DNA of 13,333 nt from an uncultured Prevotellaceae bacterium (GTDB lineage: Bacteria > Bacteroidota > Bacteroidia > Bacteroidales > Bacteroidaceae). Every line of letters starts with the position of its first letter. Position 1 is the first letter of the stretch. Location: NCBI GenBank assembly GCA_900315105.1, contig OMXX01000100.1, positions 1 to 13,333 on the forward strand. The letters are read 5' to 3'. The notes beneath the pieces are model-generated. The model was given only the letters and a program-made list of their open reading frames with translations, had not been told where the DNA came from and ran no database searches. Both the position numbers and the translations under genes were made by a program. Positions 5,563 to 13,235 of the stretch are shown here, piece after piece.

Positions 5563-6942
5563 ATGGAAATGGCATTACCTATTGTTGGAATCGTAGTACT
5601 TGTAGTACTATTTGCAGCTGTGATTAATCGTTATCGTCGTTGTCCATCAGATAAGATTCTCGTTATCTATGGTGGCAGCGGAAGTAAGAAATCGGCAAAA
5701 TGTGTTCATGGTGGCGGTGCGTTTGTGTGGCCTATCATCGAGGACTATGCATATCTGTCGCTGACTCCTATCAGTATTGATGCTAATCTGACAAACGCTC
5801 TGTCTCGTCAGAATATTCGTGTGGATGTGCCTTGCCGATTCACCGTTGGTATCTCTACTGATGATGAATGTATGACTGCCGCTGCCGAGCGTCTGCTTGG
5901 ACTTTCTGCACAGCAGATTCAGGAACTTGCTCGTGATATCCTCTTTGGTCAGTTGCGTCTGGTTATCGCTACGATGAGTATCGAGGAATTGAACTCTGAC
6001 CGTGATAAGTTCCTTGAGGCTATTTCAGGTAACGTGGAGGTTGAGTTGAAGAAGATCGGTCTTCGTCTCATCAACGTAAACGTAACCGATATCAATGATG
6101 AGTCTGGATATATCGAGGCTCTTGGTCAGGAGGCTGCAGCAAAGGCTATCAACGAGGCTAAGGTTCGTGTGGCTGAGCAGGAGAAGATTGGTGAGATTGG
6201 TAAGGCTGATGCAAATAGAGAAACCCGTATTCGTACTGCCGAGGCTAATGCTCAGGCTGTTAAGGGTGAGAATGAGGCAAAGGTTGAGATTGCCAACTCT
6301 GATGCGGAGCGTCGTGAGCGTGAGGCTGAGGCTCAGCGTAAGGCTGTTGCTGCTGAGAAGGTGGCTCAGGCTAAGGCTCTTGAGGAAGCATACTCTGCAG
6401 AGCAGAAAGCCGAGGAGGCTCGTGCTGAAAGAGAGCGTGCTACACAGTCGGCTAACGTACTTGTCTCTCAGGAGATTGAGAAGCAGCGTAAGATTATCGA
6501 GGCAGAGGCAGAGGCTGAGAAGGTTCGTGTAAATGCACGAGGTGAAGCTGATGCTCAGTTCGCGAAGATGGAGGCTGAGGCTCGCGGTTTGTTCGAGATA
6601 CTGAATAAGCAGGCACAGGGTTACGACAAGATGATTCAGGCTGCCGGCGGTGATGCTACAAAGGCTTATACACTTCTCTTGTTAGAGAAACTCCCTGACC
6701 TTGTGAAGACTCAGGTTGAGGCTGTCAAGGGTATCAATATCGATAAGGTTACTGTTTGGGACTCTGGCGCAAGTACAGATGGCAAAGGTTCTACAGCAAA
6801 CTTTGTTAGCGGATTGATGAAGGCTGTTCCTCCATTGCAGGATCTCTTCGATCAGGCAGGTATGGCTCTTCCTACCTATCTCGGCAAGAAAGCTGAGGAG
6901 CAGAAAGCTGAGGAACAGAAAGAAGAGGATGCTAAGGAATAG
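5563..6942 (+). CDS. floA/floT-like: Flotillin family protein (459 aa; FloT/YuaG/YqiK-like)
   Basis: Flotillins form oligomers on the inner membrane face and organise ordered microdomains that host transport, secretion and signalling proteins. Residues about 4-22 form the membrane segment. The SPFH domain follows (about 26-185), with DVPCRFTVGIS and the helical region around ARDILFGQLRLVIATMSIEE. Residues about 186-345 are a long coiled coil rich in Glu-Ala (QEAAAKAINEAKVRVAEQEK and similar), the flotillin domain. A C-terminal region (KLPDLVKTQVEAVKGI) and an acidic tail with repeated AEEQK end the protein. Length and order match the family. The start at 5563 has a purine-rich AAGGAAAAA upstream; an ATG two codons later (5569) is also possible. 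It lies 26 bases after the NfeD-like gene and is closed by the terminator at 6961-7000. Confidence 0.93.
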   Translation: MEMALPIVGIVVLVVLFAAVINRYRRCPSDKILVIYGGSGSKKSAKCVHGGGAFVWPIIEDYAYLSLTPISIDANLTNALSRQNIRVDVPCRFTVGISTDDECMTAAAERLLGLSAQQIQELARDILFGQLRLVIATMSIEELNSDRDKFLEAISGNVEVELKKIGLRLINVNVTDINDESGYIEALGQEAAAKAINEAKVRVAEQEKIGEIGKADANRETRIRTAEANAQAVKGENEAKVEIANSDAERREREAEAQRKAVAAEKVAQAKALEEAYSAEQKAEEARAERERATQSANVLVSQEIEKQRKIIEAEAEAEKVRVNARGEADAQFAKMEAEARGLFEILNKQAQGYDKMIQAAGGDATKAYTLLLLEKLPDLVKTQVEAVKGINIDKVTVWDSGASTDGKGSTANFVSGLMKAVPPLQDLFDQAGMALPTYLGKKAEEQKAEEQKEEDAKE

Positions 6943-6960
6943 TCTTAGTTCGCATAATAT

Positions 6961-7000
6961 TTCCCCAAGACAGATTCATGCCTTGGGGATTTTTGTTTGT
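6961..7000 (+). terminator. Rho-independent terminator of the NfeD-flotillin operon
   Basis: CCCCAAG (6963-6969) pairs with CTTGGGG (6982-6988) around a 12-nt loop, followed by ATTTTTGTTTG. It lies about 20 bases after the flotillin stop codon. Confidence 0.88.
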
Positions 7001-7037
7001 TGCTTTTTTGTCGAAATTTAAATCGGTGTGGTAAACA

Positions 7038-7069
7038 TTTGTTTTTTACAAAAAATATTATTATCTTTG
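7038..7069 (+). promoter_or_regulatory. Promoter of the YfhO-family gene
   Basis: TTTG (7038-7041), exactly 20 bases, then TATCTTTG (7062-7069) match the Bacteroidota consensus fully. The -7 box is the same as in the tRNA-Pro promoter. Transcription would begin near 7076, just before the heptad repeat at 7081. Confidence 0.78.
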
Positions 7070-7080
7070 CATCCGCAAAA

Positions 7081-7202
7081 GTCAAAGGTCTAAAGTCAAA
7101 GGTCTAAAGTCAAAGGTCTAAAGTCAAAAGTCTAAGGTCAACAGTCTTTAGCCATTAGCCTTTAGCCTAAAATTGTATATCGTAAATGGTAAATTGTAAA
7201 TC
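7081..7202 (+). repeat. Heptad repeat element, copy C (yfhO leader)
   Basis: Three exact copies of the 14-mer GTCAAAGGTCTAAA (7081-7122) are followed by two diverged copies. The inverted arm is GTCTTTA, GCCATTA, GCCTTTA, GCCTAAA (7144-7171). The tail is ATTGTAT, ATCGTAA, ATGGTAA, ATTGTAA (7172-7199). The 7-bp phase is never broken over about 120 bases. The first arm and the inverted arm can pair over some 24 bases with about 18 matches. The first possible start codon of the next gene (7186) is part of an ATGGTAA unit. Confidence 0.85.
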
Positions 7203-9699
7203 ATTTTTTATGCGTTTCTGGCCGGACGCTCTGGTGGTTGTGCTTTTCGCAATCATCTCGTTCGCCTATTTCTTCCCTGCCGATACTGAGGGCAGGATCC
7301 TTTTCCGTCATGACTCTTCCGCTGGTCGTGGACTTGGTCAGGAGACATCAGAGTATTATCAGAGGACTGGTGAGAAATCTCGCTGGACAGGCTCTGCGTT
7401 CTGTGGAATGCCAACCTATCAGAGTGCGCCTTCATACGAGTCTTCAACAACTTTGAACAGCGTGATGAATGCCTATCATCTGTGGCTGCCTGAGAATGTG
7501 TGGTATGTTTTCGCATATCTCCTCGGCTTCTACATACTCCTACGTGCATTCGACTTCCGATGGTACTTGGCATCGCTCGGTGCCGTGATATGGGCGTTCT
7601 CAAGTTATTTCTTCATCATCATAGCTGCAGGACATATATGGAAGGTTATGGCTTTGGCATATCTGCCTCCTATGATTGCGGGTGTGCTATTGGCATATAA
7701 GGGGAAGTATCTGCAAGGACTCATCGTGACGGGTATCTTCTCTGCCTTTGAGGTGAATGCCAACCACGTGCAGATGACGTATTACTACCTCTTCATCATC
7801 GCGTTCCTTATCATCGGTTTCCTTGTTGATGCTATACGTCAGAAGAAGTATATGCACTTCGTAAAGGCTACTGCCGTATGTGCCATAGGTGCTGTGCTTG
7901 GTATTGGTGCCAATATATCAAACCTATACCACACTTGGGAGTATCAGAAGGAGAGTATGCGCGGAAAGAGCGAACTTGTGAAGGCTGATACTGGCAATCA
8001 GACATCATCAGGATTGGAGCGCGACTATATCACCCAGTGGAGTTATGGATTGAGCGAGACATGGACTCTGCTTGTGCCTAACACTAAGGGCGGCGCATCC
8101 GTTTCTCTCTATGCCAACGAGATTGCACAGGAGAAGGCTAACCCTATGTATATACAGATCTATCAGCAGATAGGTCAGTATTGGGGTACTCAGCCTGGTA
8201 CCAGCGGTCCTGTGTATGTAGGTGCATTCGTGCTTCTGCTCTTTATTCTCGGTTTGTTCATAGTGAAGGGTAGCATAAAATGGGCTTTGCTTGCTGCTAC
8301 CATATTGTCAATTCTTCTCTCATGGGGTAGAAACTTCATGCCGTTTACGGATTTCTTCATCGACTATGTGCCGATGTATGCAAAGTTCCGTACAGTGGCT
8401 TCAATCCTCGTGATAGCGGAGTTTACAATTCCGTTCCTTGCTATGCTTGCTCTGAAGAAGTTCATTGAGGATCCGGATTGCGTGAAGTGCAAGCGTTTCC
8501 CTAAACTCAACTTTCTGTATCTTTCATTGGCTCTAACAGGTGGTATCGCATTGCTCTTTGCCTTGATGCCTACGCTGTTCTTCGACGAGTTTGTGAGTCC
8601 TTCGGAGATGAGTGCTCTGTCACAATTCCCTGCCGATCAGCTCAATCCGCTCCTTGCTAACCTCCGTGATATACGCGTGGCTATTTTCCAGGCAGACTGC
8701 TGGCGCAGCGTATTCATCATACTCATCGGCTTCACTGCTCTTTTCGTATATAAGATGAAGAAGATGTCTGTCACGGTTATGGTGACAATCATCACGGTAC
8801 TCTGTCTCGTGGATATGTGGCAGGTGAATAAGCGATACCTCAACGATGATATGTTCGTAAGCAACACCATCCGTACTGCTCCGCAGGAGATGACCGAGAC
8901 CGACAAACAGATTCTTGAGGATAAAGATTTGGACTACCGTGTGCTCAATTTTGCGAGCAACACGTTCAACGAGAACGAGACCTCATACTTCCATAAGAGC
9001 ATAGGTGGTTATCATGCTGCCAAGCTCCGCCGCTATCAGGAACTCGTGGAGCAATATATCTCTCCAGAGATGCAGAAGGCTATGGGTGCTGTTGTCGAGG
9101 CTCAGGGCGATATGCAGAAGGTAAATGGCGATTCCGTATATCCTATTTTGAATATGCTCAATGCCAAGTACTTTATCATGCCGCTCCAAGGTGGTGCTAC
9201 AACTCCAGTCAAGAACCCACATGCTATGGGTGCTGCTTGGATGGTGAGCGAGGTGAAGTATGTTGACAATGCCAACGAGGAGATAGATGCTATTGGCAAA
9301 ATCAACCTTCACGACATTGCTGTTGCCGACAAGAAATTCGAGAACGTGCTTGGAAAGAGCGTGGTACAGGATTCCACATCAAGCGTGAAGATAACTTCAT
9401 ACGCACCAAATGAGCTGAGATATGATGTAAGCTCAAAGAATGGTGGAGTGGTAGTGTTCTCTGAGGTGTATTATCCAGGATGGACAGCAACCGTTGACGG
9501 ACAACCGGTTGAGGTTGGACGTGTGAACTATGTGCTTCGTGCCATAAATATCAAAGGCGGTAGTCACAAGGTGGTGCTTGAGTTCCGTCCTAAGACTATT
9601 GATACTACCGAGGCTATTGCCTACGGCAGTCTCGTGGCCTTGGTAATTGCAATTGCCGTGTCATTGTTCCTGACATATAGAAAAAAGAAGGAAGCATAA
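7186..9699 (+). CDS. YfhO-family polytopic membrane protein (837 aa)
   Basis: Members are large integral membrane proteins with a glycosyltransferase-like (GT-C-type) arrangement. Bacillus YfhO is linked to glycosylation of lipoteichoic acid, but the Bacteroidota forms have no settled substrate. The N-terminal two thirds hold roughly a dozen membrane segments, starting with DALVVVLFAIISFAYFF. The first loop carries acidic and basic residues (RILFRHDSSAGRG) typical of the family. From about residue 560 a soluble domain follows, ending in a beta-rich module (SEVYYPGWTATVDGQPVEV) before a last membrane helix and the tail YRKKKEA. The start at 7186 lies in the heptad repeat and adds MVNCKSFF; an in-frame ATG at 7210 (MRFWPDAL) may be the real start, giving 829 residues. 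It has its own promoter (7038-7069), and a hairpin terminator lies at 9721. Confidence 0.85.
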   Translation: MVNCKSFFMRFWPDALVVVLFAIISFAYFFPADTEGRILFRHDSSAGRGLGQETSEYYQRTGEKSRWTGSAFCGMPTYQSAPSYESSTTLNSVMNAYHLWLPENVWYVFAYLLGFYILLRAFDFRWYLASLGAVIWAFSSYFFIIIAAGHIWKVMALAYLPPMIAGVLLAYKGKYLQGLIVTGIFSAFEVNANHVQMTYYYLFIIAFLIIGFLVDAIRQKKYMHFVKATAVCAIGAVLGIGANISNLYHTWEYQKESMRGKSELVKADTGNQTSSGLERDYITQWSYGLSETWTLLVPNTKGGASVSLYANEIAQEKANPMYIQIYQQIGQYWGTQPGTSGPVYVGAFVLLLFILGLFIVKGSIKWALLAATILSILLSWGRNFMPFTDFFIDYVPMYAKFRTVASILVIAEFTIPFLAMLALKKFIEDPDCVKCKRFPKLNFLYLSLALTGGIALLFALMPTLFFDEFVSPSEMSALSQFPADQLNPLLANLRDIRVAIFQADCWRSVFIILIGFTALFVYKMKKMSVTVMVTIITVLCLVDMWQVNKRYLNDDMFVSNTIRTAPQEMTETDKQILEDKDLDYRVLNFASNTFNENETSYFHKSIGGYHAAKLRRYQELVEQYISPEMQKAMGAVVEAQGDMQKVNGDSVYPILNMLNAKYFIMPLQGGATTPVKNPHAMGAAWMVSEVKYVDNANEEIDAIGKINLHDIAVADKKFENVLGKSVVQDSTSSVKITSYAPNELRYDVSSKNGGVVVFSEVYYPGWTATVDGQPVEVGRVNYVLRAINIKGGSHKVVLEFRPKTIDTTEAIAYGSLVALVIAIAVSLFLTYRKKKEA

Positions 9700-9720
9700 G
9701 TCTTCTTGATAGTATATAGC

Positions 9721-9760
9721 AAAGAACCTATCTCGAGTATATACGAGGTAGGTTCTTTGT
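9721..9760. terminator. Bidirectional terminator between convergent genes
   Basis: AAAGAACCTATCTCG (9721-9735) pairs with CGAGGTAGGTTCTTT (9744-9758) over 15 bp with one G-U pair and an 8-nt loop. It lies 22 bases after the YfhO stop and about 40 bases from the glycosyltransferase stop on the other strand. The plus side is followed by T-rich sequence; the minus side lacks a pure T-run. Confidence 0.85.
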
Positions 9761-9796
9761 ATTTATATTATATTTTAAAGATAGAGAAGAAAATCT

Positions 9797-10945
9797 TTAT
9801 GCTCCTGCTTCTTGCATAATCTTACTAAACCCTCTAGCCCATGCTTCCCAGCTCAGTTTTTCCTTGAAGATATTTAGAGCCCCTTCATGCAATAATGGCA
9901 TACGAGCCGTTTTTATGTCATCTAAAATCTGGTCAGCAAAAGCACTAGCTGGCGAACCTAATGGTATAGTATAGCCGTTTACACCATTCACTACAGAATT
10001 GCTAGCTCCTCCGGTAAGGTATGTATAGCATGGAATGCCGGCCGCAGCAGCCTCCGAATATACAATAGCACCGCATTCTGCCTTTGTTGGCAATAATAGT
10101 ATGTGGGCATTTTCGTACAGACTAAGGTATTTGTCGTAATCTACTGCATTGTTTTTGTTGAGATAACCGACGAAGTCTATGTAGTCTTTTCCATTGCATA
10201 TGTCAGGGCAATGCTTGGGGCCTGCCACAATCAATTTTGCATCAATTCCCTTACTCCTCAGAATCTCTACAGTTTCTACGGCTATTTTACCGCCTTTGCG
10301 TCCCCAATCAATTCCTGAGAATAATATTTTGAGTTGTCCGCCTTTGTATGTCTGTCCTTTCCTGATGTCTTTGGTGTCGATGTTTGGACCGAATTCCAGG
10401 ATATGACACTTTTTGCTGTCGCAATGATAGTAATTTATCAAACCGTCATTCGCCCACTTTGATGAACGAATGTTGATGAATGCTTTCTGTGCAGCCGCAG
10501 CATCCATTTCAATTGCCATTGCCTTAGACTTCTCGGTTACGTTGTAGAAGTAATAGTTAAGCATGTCAACAATAGTGTGGCCAGAAACATTGATATATGG
10601 TTTCCCGCTCTTGGAGAACAATGCAATTTGGGCTCCAAGAGGGAAAAAGAGATAGTCGCATTCTTTTATTGCAGGGCAGGCGTCAATCTCTTTTGCCCAC
10701 AGTTTTACAACTGGGCGAAAATGATATTTTGTCAGCCATATCCTTTTGCGGAAAATACGGTTTTGGATTCTTATGGAATAATCCAGCATTCTGTTTTTCA
10801 AACTGGCATTATAGGGTATCCATCTTACTTCAAAGCCTGCCATTTCTATTGCTTCTCTAAGTTTGTAAACTGTACCGCTCCAAGCCACCCTATTGTGGAA
10901 CGGATCGTCCATGGAGACAAAGCCAATAACTTTTCTTGTGTTCAT
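9797..10945 (-). CDS. Glycosyltransferase, GT4 family (382 aa)
   Basis: A cytoplasmic sugar transferase with two Rossmann-like domains (GT-B fold). It begins with RKVIGFVSMDDPFHNRVAW, an N-terminal acceptor domain with a glycine/serine loop. The second domain opens with LKILFSGIDWGRKGG (205-219), the family's nucleotide-sugar loop followed by a basic residue. The retaining GT4 signature E-x7-E is clear at Glu290 and Glu298 (ECGAIVYSE), followed by AAAAGIPCYTYLTGGASNSV. Donor and acceptor cannot be read from sequence; cell-surface polysaccharide or glycoprotein assembly is usual for the family. It is a single gene rather than part of a polysaccharide operon, converging on the YfhO-family gene and divergent from typA. 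The start has its own promoter about 120 bases upstream (11064-11095). Confidence 0.88.
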   Translation of the reverse strand: MNTRKVIGFVSMDDPFHNRVAWSGTVYKLREAIEMAGFEVRWIPYNASLKNRMLDYSIRIQNRIFRKRIWLTKYHFRPVVKLWAKEIDACPAIKECDYLFFPLGAQIALFSKSGKPYINVSGHTIVDMLNYYFYNVTEKSKAMAIEMDAAAAQKAFINIRSSKWANDGLINYYHCDSKKCHILEFGPNIDTKDIRKGQTYKGGQLKILFSGIDWGRKGGKIAVETVEILRSKGIDAKLIVAGPKHCPDICNGKDYIDFVGYLNKNNAVDYDKYLSLYENAHILLLPTKAECGAIVYSEAAAAGIPCYTYLTGGASNSVVNGVNGYTIPLGSPASAFADQILDDIKTARMPLLHEGALNIFKEKLSWEAWARGFSKIMQEAGA

Positions 10946-11063
10946 TTTTGCGTAATGGTTAATTATGGGTAAAGGAAATTGGTTGTTGATATATTGAACA
11001 GTTTCCTTTGTCTTATATACTTTTACCTTTTATTTTACATTTGTCATTGTTGAAAATGATATG

Positions 11064-11095
11064 CAAAGGTACTAATAAAATTCGAAAAAATCATA
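11064..11095 (-). promoter_or_regulatory. Promoter of the glycosyltransferase gene
   Basis: On the minus strand TATG (11095-11092), 20 bases, then TACCTTTG (11071-11064). The spacing and boxes are the same as for the 770-aa gene promoter (2626-2657), and 29 of 33 bases from the TATG to the base after the -7 box are identical. The leader would be about 113 nt. Confidence 0.7.
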
Positions 11096-11186
11096 TCTTT
11101 GGGCGAAATTTTTATTGCATGGAGCGATTTGACATTCTGCCTTTATTAATAAAAAGTTGTATAATACACAATTTTTTACTCAAATA

Positions 11187-11218
11187 TTTGCCCATCTCGC
11201 AGAAAATGAGTAATTTTG
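11187..11218 (+). promoter_or_regulatory. Promoter of typA
   Basis: TTTG (11187-11190), exactly 20 bases, then TAATTTTG (11211-11218), a full consensus match. Transcription would start near 11225, leaving a leader of about 30 nt that begins with the GTTTTC-GA-GAAAAC hairpin. Confidence 0.78.
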
Positions 11219-11255
11219 CACCCGTTTTCGAGAAAACACTGAAAAAATACAAATT

Positions 11256-13058
11256 ATGCAGGATATAAGAAATATTGCGGTTATTGCGCATGTTGACCAC
11301 GGAAAGACTACACTGGTTGATAAAATGATGTTGGCAGGAAAGCTGTTCCGTGAGGGACAGAATAATTCTGACCAGGTACTTGACGCAAATGACCTTGAGA
11401 GAGAGCGTGGAATTACGATTCTTTCAAAGAACGTATCAATCAATTGGAAGGGGACAAAAATCAATATTCTTGATACACCGGGACACTCTGACTTCGGTGG
11501 TGAGGTGGAGCGCGTGCTGAATATGGCTGATGGTTGTCTGTTGCTCGTGGATGCCTTTGAGGGTCCTATGCCTCAGACTCGTTTCGTGCTTCAGAAAGCC
11601 TTGCAGATGGGCTTGAAGCCTATCGTAGTTGTCAATAAGGTTGACAAACCTAACTGCCGCCCTGAGGAGGTTTATGAGATGGTATTCGACCTGATGTTCT
11701 CGTTGAATGCAACAGAGGACCAGCTTGACTTCCCTGTTGTCTATGGTTCTGCAAAGAACGGTTGGATGGCTGAGGATTATAATGTTCCTACAGATAACAT
11801 CGACTACCTGCTTGACAAGATTGTGGAGGTAATTCCTGCACCTGAGCACCTTGAGGGTACTCCTCAGATGCTTATCACATCGCTCGACTATTCAAACTAT
11901 ACAGGTCGTATAGCCGTTGGCCGCGTTCATCGTGGTGAGCTTAAGGAAGGCATGAACGTGACCATAGCACATCGTGACGGCACATTCGAGAAGACAAAGA
12001 TAAAGGAACTTCATGTATTCGACGGTATGGGCCACGCAAAGGTGGAGAGCGTTCAGAGTGGTGATATCTGTGCTATTATTGGTCTTGAGAGATTTGAGAT
12101 AGGTGATACTATCTGCGACTTCGAGAATCCGGAGGCAATGACGCCAATCGCCATCGACGAACCAACCATGTCTATGATGTTCACCATCAACGACTCGCCA
12201 TTCTTCGGTAAGGAGGGTAAGTTTGTCACCTCTCGTCATATCAATGACCGTTTGCAGAAAGAATTGGAGAAGAACCTCGCCCTTCGTGTTCAGCCTTTTG
12301 AGAACTCAACAGATAAGTGGGTTGTAAGCGGTCGTGGTGTGCTTCATCTCTCTGTGCTCATCGAAACTATGCGTCGTGAGGGCTATGAACTTCAGGTTGG
12401 TCAGCCAACCGTTATCTATAAGGAGATAGACGGTGTGAAGTGTGAGCCTATTGAGGAACTCACCATTAACGTGCCAGAGGAGTTCTCAAGCAAGATGATT
12501 GATATGGTTACTCGCCGTAAGGGTGAGATGACATCAATGGAGAGTCAGGGTGATCGCGTGAACATTGAGTTCGAAATACCTTCACGTGGTATTATGGGAC
12601 TTCGTACTAACGTTCTCACAGCTTCACAGGGTGAGGCCATTATGGCTCACCGTTTCAAGGAGTATCAGCCGTTCAAGGGCGAGATTGTCCGTCGTGTCAA
12701 TGGTAGTATGATTGCGCTTGAGACTGGCACAGCTTATGCATACTCTATAGACAAACTTCAGGATCGTGGTAAGTTCTTCATTGATCCGGGTGAGGAAGTT
12801 TATGCTGGTCAGGTAGTAGGTGAGCATATTCACGAAATCGACCTTGTAATCAATGTGACAAAGGCAAAGCAGCTTACTAATGTGCGTGCTTCTGGTACTG
12901 ACGATAAGGCACGCATCATCCCTCGTACGGTTCTTTCTCTTGAGGAATGTCTTGAGTATATCAAGGAAGACGAGATGGTTGAGGTTACTCCGCAGTCAAT
13001 GCGTATCCGTAAGATTATTCTCGACCACAACGATAGAAAGAAGGCAAGTAGAGCCTAA
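11256..13058 (+). CDS. typA: Ribosome-associated translational GTPase TypA/BipA (600 aa)
   Basis: TypA (BipA) is an EF-G-like GTPase that binds the ribosome and supports 50S assembly and translation under stress such as low temperature. The GTP-binding motifs are all intact: P-loop AHVDHGKT (11-18), switch I ERGITI (50-55), DTPGH (73-77), NKVD (127-130) and SAK (165-167). Beta-barrel domain II and the EF-G-like domains III and V follow, with the TypA-specific C-terminal domain (near SRGIMGLRTNVLTASQGEAI and the IRKIILDHNDRKKASRA end). Length is that expected of the family (about 600). The start gives MQDIRNIAVIAHVDHGKT, as in other TypA proteins; there is no obvious Shine-Dalgarno, as usual in this phylum. 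It is monocistronic, with its own promoter and terminator. Confidence 0.97.
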   Translation: MQDIRNIAVIAHVDHGKTTLVDKMMLAGKLFREGQNNSDQVLDANDLERERGITILSKNVSINWKGTKINILDTPGHSDFGGEVERVLNMADGCLLLVDAFEGPMPQTRFVLQKALQMGLKPIVVVNKVDKPNCRPEEVYEMVFDLMFSLNATEDQLDFPVVYGSAKNGWMAEDYNVPTDNIDYLLDKIVEVIPAPEHLEGTPQMLITSLDYSNYTGRIAVGRVHRGELKEGMNVTIAHRDGTFEKTKIKELHVFDGMGHAKVESVQSGDICAIIGLERFEIGDTICDFENPEAMTPIAIDEPTMSMMFTINDSPFFGKEGKFVTSRHINDRLQKELEKNLALRVQPFENSTDKWVVSGRGVLHLSVLIETMRREGYELQVGQPTVIYKEIDGVKCEPIEELTINVPEEFSSKMIDMVTRRKGEMTSMESQGDRVNIEFEIPSRGIMGLRTNVLTASQGEAIMAHRFKEYQPFKGEIVRRVNGSMIALETGTAYAYSIDKLQDRGKFFIDPGEEVYAGQVVGEHIHEIDLVINVTKAKQLTNVRASGTDDKARIIPRTVLSLEECLEYIKEDEMVEVTPQSMRIRKIILDHNDRKKASRA

Positions 13059-13090
13059 GCCATGCCTCTTTTGAAAAGAATAATATAATA

Positions 13091-13126
13091 AAAATCCCTC
13101 AGGCAAAACTGCTTGAGGGATTTTTT
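13091..13126 (+). terminator. Rho-independent terminator of typA
   Basis: AAAATCCCTCAGGCA (13091-13105) pairs with TGCTTGAGGGATTTT (13110-13124) around AAAC, with one G-U pair, followed by a T-run to 13126. It lies 33 bases after the typA stop. The A-tract on the 5' side would also allow termination from the right. Confidence 0.93.
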
Positions 13127-13173
13127 GTATTCCTTTGGAATTAGAAATTATTGGTGTCCGGCAAACGACACAA

Positions 13174-13215
13174 AGCATGTCCGAAGTACTTGAAACACAG
13201 AACTTCGGATATGCT
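13174..13215. other. Unassigned 14-bp hairpin between typA terminator and IS
   Basis: AGCATGTCCGAAGT (13174-13187) pairs with ACTTCGGATATGCT (13202-13215), 14 bp with one G-U pair and a 14-nt loop. No T-run follows on the plus strand, so it is not a simple terminator for typA, which already has one. It may be part of a small RNA, a protein binding site or an interspersed palindrome cut off by the IS. Confidence 0.5.
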
Positions 13216-13235
13216 GTTTCTACGGTAAGCCACTA

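Larger units (their letters stand above)
10946..11255. other. Divergent regulatory region between the glycosyltransferase gene and typA
   Basis: The 310 bases carry a minus-strand promoter (11064-11095), a plus-strand promoter next to typA (11187-11218), and a second plus-strand -7 box TATCTTTG (11094-11101) that overlaps the minus promoter's -33 site. A small open frame starting at 11118 (MERFDILPLLIK...) runs into the typA gene, but it has no further support and is not called. A hairpin GTTTTC-GA-GAAAAC (11224-11237) lies at the expected start of the typA transcript. Confidence 0.55.

Noticed and set aside
6095..6532. 145-aa ORF rich in Arg and Leu in another frame of flotillin
   Set aside because: It is a shadow of the Glu-Ala coiled-coil codons of the flotillin gene.
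7081..7150. CRISPR-like reading of the 14-bp tandem repeats
   Set aside because: Units are directly adjacent with no unique spacers, the period is 7/14 bp, and no cas gene is present.
11118..11268. Small plus-strand ORF (MERFDILPLLIK...) overlapping the start of typA
   Set aside because: Its end reads through the typA promoter and leader, and no ribosome site or conserved pattern is visible. A leader peptide cannot be excluded.
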